Below the pieces are notes generated by a model. The model was given only the letters and a program-made list of their open reading frames with translations, ran no database searches and was not told where the DNA came from. Below are positions 1 to 5,829 of a stretch of 10,967 nucleotides of DNA, one piece after another. The position numbers and the translations under genes are program-made. The DNA is from RGIG529 sp963929765 (GTDB lineage Bacteria; Bacillota; Clostridia; Oscillospirales; Oscillospiraceae): positions 1-10,967 of the forward strand of contig CAWVKD010000076.1 of the NCBI GenBank assembly GCA_963929765.1. The letters run 5' to 3'. Position 1 is the first letter of the stretch. Each line of letters begins with the position of its first letter.

Positions 1-54
1 TGATCTTCAAACAGGCAAATGCACAAAGTACGGTCATTTTTTTGAGGGTAAACT

Positions 55-723
55 TTACGGGTTTAAATAGGCATTTAAAACAATACCTTGCCCGCTCTTT
101 TTGGGCATCATAAAAAAGCCGGAACCATTTCGGTGGGTATCGTCCATGCAACTGACATTATGGAGATGGCAAATCGGTAGCAAATAGACACTGGAATTTT
201 TGGGCATCTCCTGTGCATGAAAATCGCAGATCACATGACCACCGTCAATGGTGCCTCCACATTTATAAGGTTTTTTATTTTTATCTACAAAATAGGTTTT
301 TCCTGATAAATCTCTGGAATCATAAAAGCATTCGTCCATGACACAAGAATCACAGGAAATACCATGAGCCATCAAAAGCTGGATCCAGCTTGTGGATGGA
401 CAAGAGTCTTTCTGGGATTTGCTGCTGGAACCTAACACATTGGCAAAAACCGTATTATCTTGATAGTTGAAGATCCCTCCGTACACGGATCGTAAGGGAA
501 CAACAATGTGGCGTCCCACCTCGTACATCTCCTTCTGCTCTGGATCCCAGAAGGAACAGAAAACATAGCGGTCCCCTCCTTCTTCCTTCTCATAGACCAA
601 TCGGCATTGCTCTTCCATCTCTGGCGTAAGCTGGAGCTTTGCGCTTTCCTTGGTAGCCGGCAAATGGTTCCAATAAATTCTTTCATCCATAAAGCCGGTT
701 CCTTCATCTCTTTTTTCTTCCAT
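55..723 (-). CDS. HNH-like (Cys/His-rich) domain protein, possible nuclease or toxin effector
   Basis: 222 residues from an ATG at 723. I chose this start because an AAAGGAG ribosome binding site lies at 732-738, eight bases upstream; the open frame extends further up but overlaps the preceding gene. The N-terminal half (about 1-115) is unrecognised. The C-terminal half is rich in Cys and His: C124/C127 (CDSC), C132, C155 in KCGG, H163 in GGHVI, C166, and C185 with H188-N189 in LLPICHLHN. The pattern 'CG - GxHV - about 20 residues - PxCxxHN' resembles HNH-like treble-clef domains with a GAHV...IVPLC..HN signature, which I recall in bacterial proteins of mostly unknown role. There is no signal peptide or membrane segment. 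The gene starts 13 bases after the 411-residue ORF's stop, whose TAA is part of the binding site, so the two are very probably co-transcribed and coupled. Nuclease activity is an inference; a structural zinc-binding role is the main alternative. Confidence 0.7.
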   Translation of the reverse strand: MEEKRDEGTGFMDERIYWNHLPATKESAKLQLTPEMEEQCRLVYEKEEGGDRYVFCSFWDPEQKEMYEVGRHIVVPLRSVYGGIFNYQDNTVFANVLGSSSKSQKDSCPSTSWIQLLMAHGISCDSCVMDECFYDSRDLSGKTYFVDKNKKPYKCGGTIDGGHVICDFHAQEMPKNSSVYLLPICHLHNVSCMDDTHRNGSGFFMMPKKSGQGIVLNAYLNP

Positions 724-736
724 AAACTCAGCTCCT

Positions 737-1972
737 TTATCCTTCATAATATTCTGGGACACCGCCCAAAATGAAAGCGGTCTGAGCGGTAGAGGCACCA
801 CCCCCTGTGATGGGTGGGGGCACAATGGAGACTTCCACAGTCTGAGAAGCGGCATCATAATGATAGTCAGAAAAAGTATAGTCGTTATCATGGTCGCCTT
901 TCAGCAGCCCACCAAAAAGCTGAAATGTTACATCGGTACTCTGCGTAAACAGTTCGTTCAGCGCCTGGCTGTTGAAGTGTTGAAAGGAGAGTTTGATTTC
1001 TGGCTGGCGGGAAAGTACAAAAGTCTTGAGCCGCCGCAGCTGCCCCTCTTTCCCAAAAAGCTTACTAGGCTCGAAACGCTGTGAGCTTAGCTGATAACCA
1101 GTGGCGTCTTTCCCTGCGTTTTGAGCAGCATTCTGAAGAACGGTACGGTCAAACCATCCCTTTGCACCATTCACGGAAAAATCCAATGGGTCGGCCGCCA
1201 TTACAGTCAGGCCACCATATGTAATGGTAACAGACAAAGATGACGTATCATCGGCAAATGTTGATAAATCATAGCTGTGCTCATGGTTAACAGTCAGACG
1301 GAACAGCCAATTGAAAGGCACTTTAAACACGGCAGAAGTATCAAAATGAAGGTCGCTGGATTCAGCACTGATCTTGTTAACAGAGAGAGAAACTGTCACA
1401 GAGTTGTCCTTTTCCAGAGAAGAAAGCAAGTCTTTGGAGTCCATCAAATGATCCCAACCAATGACGCAAGTGTTCGCATCTATACGCAAGCCGCCATTTT
1501 GATCGGTCGGGTTGGTAATGTTTTGGGAAATGGCATTCAAACGGTCAGTCGCTTCGATCCATTCGTTTTGCATGTGCAGTGTATTGGTCGCTTTTTGTGC
1601 ATAGGAACTGATAAGGGTACACAATTTGGCCAAAGTAGGATATGCCGCTGTGTCCAGATGGGCATAGTCTTTGCCGGTAACCTCTTTGATCCGCTGCATA
1701 ACGTATAAAACAGTGGCATAGGGATTTGGATTGTCGTCCAGTCCGCAGTTCTGATATTCCTGAAGAATGGAGCCTGTAAAGGTAGCCAGTTCTTGTTGTT
1801 CCTGATTTAAAATGTCCTGATCATGTTGAGAGAAGACATATTGTAGATCCTGTATCACCTGATGATACAAATGAGAAAAACCACTTTCCAAAAACGGGAT
1901 CTCTTCCTGTACTGCAACCAGGGTATCCAGAGCATCCAGAGACCCTTTGTTGTAATACTGCTGCTTGATCAT
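737..1972 (-). CDS. hypothetical protein, helical N-terminus and beta-rich C-terminus
   Basis: 411 residues and not recognised. Residues 1-155 are rich in Leu, Gln, Tyr and Ala and look helical. Residues about 190-385 alternate hydrophobic and polar residues as beta strands do, and include a GWFD motif at 272-275. The end has a PPP stretch followed by GGG and a hydrophobic tail. There is no signal peptide, no membrane span and no obvious catalytic motif, so it is probably cytoplasmic unless exported by a specialised system. The start ATG at 1972 overlaps the stop of a 44-residue ORF (ATGA) and has no Shine-Dalgarno sequence of its own, so translation should depend on the upstream ORF; alternatively the two ORFs are one gene split by a frameshift. 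It is followed closely by the HNH-like gene, so the two probably act together, but the sequence does not show how. Confidence 0.7.
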   Translation of the reverse strand: MIKQQYYNKGSLDALDTLVAVQEEIPFLESGFSHLYHQVIQDLQYVFSQHDQDILNQEQQELATFTGSILQEYQNCGLDDNPNPYATVLYVMQRIKEVTGKDYAHLDTAAYPTLAKLCTLISSYAQKATNTLHMQNEWIEATDRLNAISQNITNPTDQNGGLRIDANTCVIGWDHLMDSKDLLSSLEKDNSVTVSLSVNKISAESSDLHFDTSAVFKVPFNWLFRLTVNHEHSYDLSTFADDTSSLSVTITYGGLTVMAADPLDFSVNGAKGWFDRTVLQNAAQNAGKDATGYQLSSQRFEPSKLFGKEGQLRRLKTFVLSRQPEIKLSFQHFNSQALNELFTQSTDVTFQLFGGLLKGDHDNDYTFSDYHYDAASQTVEVSIVPPPITGGGASTAQTAFILGGVPEYYEG

Positions 1973-2103
1973 ATAGGGAAATCCGGCAGTATAGTTGGCG
2001 GCAGAAATGACTCACCCAATTGGGCCCCCAGTGCACTTTCAACAGCGTTTTGTACCGCTTGATTCCACCGTTTTGCGCTTAAAATTTGATCGGTCGTTGC
2101 CAT
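1969..2103 (-). CDS. small 44-residue ORF, leader peptide or 5' part of the 411-residue gene
   Basis: ATG at 2103 with a good ribosome binding site (AAAAAAGGAG, eight bases before the ATG), 24 bases downstream of the expected start point of a strong promoter. It encodes 44 residues beginning MATTDQ and ending LPDFPI, and stops at a TGA overlapping the ATG of the 411-residue gene. The binding site and promoter clearly serve this ORF, while the following large gene has neither. It may be a genuine small protein, a coupling leader, or the N-terminus of a roughly 456-residue protein split by a one-base frameshift. I cannot decide between these from one sequence. Confidence 0.55.
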   Translation of the reverse strand: MATTDQILSAKRWNQAVQNAVESALGAQLGESFLPPTILPDFPI

Positions 2104-2133
2104 CAAAATCACTCCTTTTTTCAAGATGGGACG

Positions 2134-2166
2134 ATTATATCAAAGGATCAGCGCGAAAAATGTCAA
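2134..2166 (-). promoter_or_regulatory. promoter for the three-ORF unit, consensus TATAAT with extended -10
   Basis: On the minus strand there is a perfect TATAAT at 2139-2134, preceded by TGA to give the extended -10 form TGATATAAT. A perfect TTGACA lies at 2166-2161, but the spacer is 21 bases rather than 17, so the extended -10 probably compensates or the match is fortuitous. The DNA further upstream (about 2167-2205) is A/T-rich with two similar TACAAAT...TTTTG words and could act as an UP element. Transcription would begin near 2127, just ahead of the 44-residue ORF. Confidence 0.6.
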
Positions 2167-2294
2167 AATTTGTAGAAAAAACAAAATATTTGTAAAAATA
2201 GATCTAATCATAAGGAATTTCTTTTTGCGAGCTCCTGTTGATGGTATTTTCTTTCAATATGATAGGCATATCGATAGAAAACCGCAGCCGATAG

Positions 2295-2339
2295 AACAAA
2301 GGAGCGTGCAACCCTTAGAAGGCTGTACGCTCCTTTGTT
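2295..2339. terminator. long hairpin, probable terminator between def and the three-ORF unit
   Basis: A 16-base-pair stem (2295-2310 with 2324-2339, one G-T wobble) encloses a 13-base loop that itself holds a short CCTT/AAGG pairing. The stem ends in AACAAAGG/CCTTTGTT. Each strand's transcript would end in a short U-rich stretch inside the stem (CCUUUGUU) without a long U tract beyond it. It lies downstream of def and upstream of the promoter for the next minus-strand unit, which fits a terminator or processing site. I see no gene in the 362 bases between 2104 and 2465; besides this hairpin it holds the promoter and the weaker terminator listed separately. Confidence 0.5.
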
Positions 2340-2405
2340 TCAATATGTAAAGTGATAGACAATTCTTATCCCTTCCAGCCTGTAAAAAAATTTTTTGTAT
2401 AAGGC

Positions 2406-2435
2406 AAAAAAGAAAGCAGGGTCTTCTGCCACCTG
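2406..2435 (-). terminator. weak intrinsic terminator candidate after def
   Basis: On the minus strand, 31 bases after the def stop, CAGGT and ACcCTG can form a five-base-pair stem with one bulge. A T-rich run (TTTCTTTTTT) follows directly at 2415-2406. The position fits the end of the SGNH-def unit, but the stem is short. Confidence 0.3.
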
Positions 2436-2465
2436 TCTGCCGTCCACAGAGGTTGTCCATCTCTT

Positions 2466-2876
2466 CTAAATGACGATGCCATTGCAGTGATCGATCTCAT
2501 GTTGGATAATCTGGGCTGTCCATCCTGTGAAGGTTTTCAAGCGTATTTGAAATTTCTCGTTCTGGTACTGTACCTTGATCCTGTTCCACCGTTTGGTTTT
2601 TCGGGTGCCGGAAAGAGACAGACAACCTTCTTCTGTCTGATAAGGATCCGATTGTTTCACAATTTCAGGGTTGAACATCACCATGTAGGTACCTTCATCA
2701 TCAAAGGCAATAATACGTTTATTGACACCGATCATATTGGCAGCCATACCCACACAACCATCTTTGTGGGCTTTCAATGTCTCTAACAGATCTGCCGCCA
2801 CTTGCAGATCTTCTGCTGTAGCTGGCTCTGCTTTCTGGCTTAAAAAGGATTCTTCTTTGCAAATGTCCTGGATCAT
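2466..2876 (-). CDS. def: peptide deformylase, short form
   Basis: 136 residues. Peptide deformylases are metalloenzymes that remove the N-terminal formyl group from new proteins in the cytoplasm. Motif 2 is EGCLS (83-87) with metal ligand C85. Motif 3 is QHEIDH (125-130) with metal ligands H126 and H130 and catalytic E127. Motif 1 reads VGMAANMIG (42-50): the usual GxGLAAxQ is altered, with Met48 where the oxyanion-hole Gln normally sits. The protein ends six residues after the HExxH motif, so the C-terminal helix of typical 150-190-residue enzymes is absent. I recall this short form as common in Clostridia, so it is probably a clade variant and not a broken gene. The start has a GGAGG site and overlaps the SGNH hydrolase stop by ATGA. 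It may be a second deformylase beside a canonical one elsewhere in the genome. Confidence 0.9.
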   Translation of the reverse strand: MIQDICKEESFLSQKAEPATAEDLQVAADLLETLKAHKDGCVGMAANMIGVNKRIIAFDDEGTYMVMFNPEIVKQSDPYQTEEGCLSLSGTRKTKRWNRIKVQYQNEKFQIRLKTFTGWTAQIIQHEIDHCNGIVI

Positions 2877-3448
2877 CTATTGCTCTCCTCCCTATGCTCT
2901 CGGATCACAGCTGCAATGATTTCTGCGGCAATCTGGGAGCCCCGTGCATTGGGATGAATCCCATCAGCGGCATAGAGCTGGCAATGGTCTGAGAGCTCAT
3001 AAAATCGTTTCCCCACATCAGCAATCAAGGCTTGATTTTGCATAGCAGCCTCGTGATACGTATCATACATTTGGTGGAACATGTCATCGTAATCCATACC
3101 CATGGCAGAGAGTTTATCTCCGCCTTTTTGGTAAGCCCAGGTGGCATAGAGGATGGGAACCGCTCCATTTTGGCGGATCTGATTGCACAGCCCCTCCACA
3201 CTTCGGAAAAATCGCTCCCTGGCTGTGATGGGGCCATTGCTCATCTCCTGAAGCACCACATAGTCCCATTTTGTTTCTTGGAGTGCCTTTTGGGTCTGTG
3301 CCCCCAACTTGGTTTTGGGATGCAAATGTTCCGACAGCCGTGCCCCACCTCGAGTATGATGGACCACTTCCCCGCCAGTAAGGTTTGCAAGGATTTCCGG
3401 CATATGGTTGGTAAATGTAAAGCTGTTGCCCAACATCAAAATTCGCAT
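2873..3448 (-). CDS. SGNH/GDSL-family hydrolase
   Basis: 191 residues from the ATG at 3448, chosen because a GGAGG site lies nine bases upstream; the longer open frame above it runs through the promoter. SGNH hydrolases are serine esterases, lipases or deacetylases. Block I is LGNSFT with nucleophile Ser9, a Gly pair follows in TRGG (32-35), VVLQEMS (64-70) lies at the end of the next strand, and the C-terminal DGIHPN motif supplies Asp162 and His165. There is no signal peptide or membrane segment, so it should act in the cytoplasm. The natural substrate cannot be read from the sequence. It is the first gene of a two-gene unit, its stop overlapping the deformylase start, and it diverges from the DNA polymerase gene. 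Confidence 0.85.
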   Translation of the reverse strand: MRILMLGNSFTFTNHMPEILANLTGGEVVHHTRGGARLSEHLHPKTKLGAQTQKALQETKWDYVVLQEMSNGPITARERFFRSVEGLCNQIRQNGAVPILYATWAYQKGGDKLSAMGMDYDDMFHQMYDTYHEAAMQNQALIADVGKRFYELSDHCQLYAADGIHPNARGSQIAAEIIAAVIREHREESNR

Positions 3449-3477
3449 GGCAACCTTCCTCCTTTTCCATTCGATTG

Positions 3478-3506
3478 ATGATACCATATCTTCCCCGAGG
3501 TCGCAA
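3478..3506 (-). promoter_or_regulatory. promoter for the SGNH hydrolase-def unit
   Basis: On the minus strand a -35-like TTGCGA (3506-3501) is followed after 17 bases by TATCAT (3483-3478), preceded by TGG as in an extended -10. The start point would lie about 22 bases before the hydrolase ATG. Confidence 0.45.
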
Positions 3507-3622
3507 TACCGTACCTGTTTCTTCCTCACAAAGCTTTTACACCGCTTTGGCACAAAGATGATCATAACAATCTTTTCAAGATAAGGCAAATATTGATGTC
3601 AGATCTCCCTCTGTTCCGTGCT

Positions 3623-3650
3623 TTGCAAGCACATGGCAAAATGATATACT
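3623..3650 (+). promoter_or_regulatory. promoter for the DinB-like polymerase-YolD unit
   Basis: TTGCAA (3623-3628), a 16-base spacer and TATACT (3645-3650) give a good sigma-A-type match. The leader is about 65 bases and includes a small AGAAAG/CTTTCT pairing (3668-3684). I saw no GAAC-N4-GTTC-like LexA site in the gap, so SOS control is not evident by eye. Confidence 0.55.
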
Positions 3651-3721
3651 AGTAAAACATAGACACAGAAAGAAAATATCTTTCTATTTCGCATGATTAA
3701 AAGGAGGCATCAAAAGACATT

Positions 3722-5245
3722 ATGGATCATTCTATCTATCTTGCAATTGATCTTAAATCATTTTATGCTTCTGTGGAATGCAAAGAGCGTGCGCTGGACC
3801 CGCTTACCACCCATCTTGTTGTAGCCGATCCATCTCGAACAGAAAAGACCATCTGCCTTGCGGTCTCCCCCAGTTTGAAAGCCTATGGCATTTCCGGCCG
3901 CGCACGACTTTTTGAAGTTGTGCAAAAGATCAAACAGGTCAACGCGAACCGGCTTCTCCACGCCCCCGGAAACTCCTTTTCAGGCACCTCTTATGACAGC
4001 GTTGTATTGCAACGTTCTCCCCAACTTGCTGTTGATTATATCATTGCTCCGCCACGTATGGCCTATTATATGGAGTACAGCACCAGAATCTATAACATCT
4101 ACCTCCGGTATGTGGCACCTGAAGACATTCATGTCTATTCCATTGATGAGGTTTTGATCGACGCTACCCATTATCTTTCCCTTTATGGCCTGTCACCAAG
4201 AGAATTTGCCATGAAAATCATTTTGGATGTATTTCGGACAACTGGCATTACAGCTACAGCTGGCATTGGTACCAATCTTTTCCTATCCAAAGTTGCCCTG
4301 GATATTGTGGCAAAACAGATTCCCCCTGACAGAAATGGGGTGAGAATTGCCGAACTGGACGAAATGGCCTATCGCCAGAACATTTGGAGCCACCGGCCCC
4401 TTACCGATATCTGGCGGGTTGGAAAAGGCACGGCAAAAAAGCTGGAAGCAAACGGCATGTTCACCATGGGGGATGTCGCCCGTTGCTCTATCGGCCAACC
4501 AGAGGACTTTCACAATGAAGAACTTTTGTATCGTCTCTTCGGTGTCAATGCTGAACTTTTAATCGATCACGCCTGGGGCTGGGAGCCCTGCACCATGGCT
4601 GATATCAAAGCTTATCAACCAAGCAGCAACAGCATCTGTTCCGGTCAGGTACTTCAATGCCCGTACCATTTTGACAATGCCCGTCTGATCGTGCGTGAGA
4701 TGGCAGATCTGTTGTCTCTTGATTTGGTGGACAAAGGTCTTGTGACGGACCAGATCGTACTGACCATAGGCTATGATACAGAATGTCTCAAAAACCCTGA
4801 CATCCGCAAGTCCTATCATGGGCCTGTTACTACAGACAACTATGGTCGGAAGGTACCCAAATCCGCCCACGGAACAGAAAATCTGACTCGACCCACCGCC
4901 TCTACCCATGAGATCCTGCATGCTGCTACTACCTTATACGAGCGTATTGCGGACCCAAATCTGTTGGTGCGGCGGATATACCTGACAGCCAATCATGTGA
5001 TTTTAGAAGCTGCTTCTCCTGCTGAAGAGCCTTTTGAACAGCTTGACCTCTTCACCGACTATGCCGCCCGGCAGAAAAAACAAGAAGAGGAAAAGGCAGC
5101 TTTGGAACGTGAAAGAAAACTGCAAACTGCAATGCTCAGCATCAAAAAGAAATTTGGAAAAAACGCAATTTTGAAAGGCATGAACTTGAAAGAATACGCC
5201 ACAACAACAAAGCGAAACAAACAGATTGGAGGGCACCAGGCATGA
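3722..5245 (+). CDS. Y-family DNA polymerase (DinB/UmuC/UvrX type)
   Basis: 507 residues. Y-family polymerases copy damaged DNA past lesions, with low fidelity. The N-terminus has IDLKSFYASVE with metal-binding Asp10 and the aromatic pair Phe14-Tyr15 at the steric gate. YSIDEVLID carries the catalytic Asp142-Glu143. TAGIGTNLFLSKVA (about 180-193) is the conserved segment after it, and a helix-hairpin-helix thumb region follows near WRVGKGTAKKL (about 234-244). The little-finger domain occupies roughly 290-430. QLDLF at 440-444 matches the canonical beta-clamp binding motif, followed by a charged, probably helical tail (449-475). The start matches the family, but GGAGG at 3703-3707 lies 14 bases upstream, longer than usual. 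Its stop overlaps the YolD-like gene. This longer form is often plasmid-, phage- or ICE-borne, but no mobile-element genes are seen here. Confidence 0.93.
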   Translation: MDHSIYLAIDLKSFYASVECKERALDPLTTHLVVADPSRTEKTICLAVSPSLKAYGISGRARLFEVVQKIKQVNANRLLHAPGNSFSGTSYDSVVLQRSPQLAVDYIIAPPRMAYYMEYSTRIYNIYLRYVAPEDIHVYSIDEVLIDATHYLSLYGLSPREFAMKIILDVFRTTGITATAGIGTNLFLSKVALDIVAKQIPPDRNGVRIAELDEMAYRQNIWSHRPLTDIWRVGKGTAKKLEANGMFTMGDVARCSIGQPEDFHNEELLYRLFGVNAELLIDHAWGWEPCTMADIKAYQPSSNSICSGQVLQCPYHFDNARLIVREMADLLSLDLVDKGLVTDQIVLTIGYDTECLKNPDIRKSYHGPVTTDNYGRKVPKSAHGTENLTRPTASTHEILHAATTLYERIADPNLLVRRIYLTANHVILEAASPAEEPFEQLDLFTDYAARQKKQEEEKAALERERKLQTAMLSIKKKFGKNAILKGMNLKEYATTTKRNKQIGGHQA

Positions 5246-5673
5246 CTGGCCCTTATGATGATATCATCCATTTGCCCCATCCTGTCTCGAAAAAACATCC
5301 CCGGATGCCCGCCATGGACCGTGCAGCACAATTTTCCTCTTTTCAGGCACTAACAGGTTATAAAGCTGCCATCCAAGAGGCTGCCCGCTTGACATGCGCT
5401 CCCATGGAATTGACAGAGGAAAAGAAAGCAGAAATTGGTCAAAAACTGAGTTTGATTTTAAAACATCAAGCTGACAATCCGAAAGTAACCATTACCTATT
5501 TCCAACCAGATATCAAAAAAAAGGGGGGTACCTATATCACCATCCATGGCAGTTTGAAAAAAATCAACCTCTATAAACAAATCATAACTTTGACAGATGG
5601 AACCATGGTTGAAATCCCTCATATTGCCGAGATAGAAAGTGAATGGTTCCAAAGCATGGGTATGTCGGATTGA
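5242..5673 (+). CDS. YolD-like protein
   Basis: 143 residues. The start ATG overlaps the polymerase stop (ATGA) and has its own GGAGGG site nine bases upstream. The N-terminal segment YDDIIHLPHPVSKKHPRM followed by DRAAQFSSFQALTGY (about 26-40) is the YolD family signature; the second half (about 75-140) looks like a small beta-rich domain containing ITLTDGTMVEIPHIAEIE. YolD-like proteins are habitually encoded directly after UmuC/UvrX-type polymerases in Firmicutes and are thought to be their partner subunits, analogous in position to UmuD, although the biochemistry is poorly known. The coupling here supports a complex. It is small and soluble. Confidence 0.9.
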   Translation: MTGPYDDIIHLPHPVSKKHPRMPAMDRAAQFSSFQALTGYKAAIQEAARLTCAPMELTEEKKAEIGQKLSLILKHQADNPKVTITYFQPDIKKKGGTYITIHGSLKKINLYKQIITLTDGTMVEIPHIAEIESEWFQSMGMSD

Positions 5674-5733
5674 AAGCATCTATTGAGTCAAAACCATCTT
5701 GTTCAGATGGGAAAGATCATCTGCTATCCTCCA

Positions 5734-5762
5734 TAGACAAATTTCCCTTTTTCAGGTACAAT
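5734..5762 (+). promoter_or_regulatory. promoter for the stand-alone ABC exporter
   Basis: TAGACA (5734-5739), a 17-base spacer and TACAAT (5757-5762). A TTGACTCA word (5762-5769) sits directly at the predicted start point. Its reverse complement lies within the palindrome TTGAGTCAA at 5683-5691, so these may be operator half-sites. Confidence 0.5.
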
Positions 5763-5829
5763 TGACTCATAGAACTTCTGAATCCGCATCCTGCCGAAAA
5801 AAAGGGTGCACATGGGGAGGGGAATCCAT

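Noticed and set aside
1..37. ATG at 37 (minus strand) opening a frame that runs off the left edge
   Set aside because: Only 12 codons are visible and no Shine-Dalgarno sequence precedes it; it cannot be called a gene from this window.
724..891. Upstream in-frame extension of the HNH-like gene, which begins with a hydrophobic signal-like stretch
   Set aside because: It overlaps the 411-residue gene in another frame, and the AAAGGAG site clearly points to the ATG at 723; the hydrophobic stretch is a frame artefact.
3449..3589. 47-codon upstream extension of the SGNH hydrolase
   Set aside because: It crosses the predicted promoter, is rich in basic residues unlike the family, and the GGAGG site serves the ATG at 3448.
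5694..5710. CCATCT/AGATGG hairpin after the YolD-like gene as a terminator
   Set aside because: It has only six base pairs and no T tract follows.
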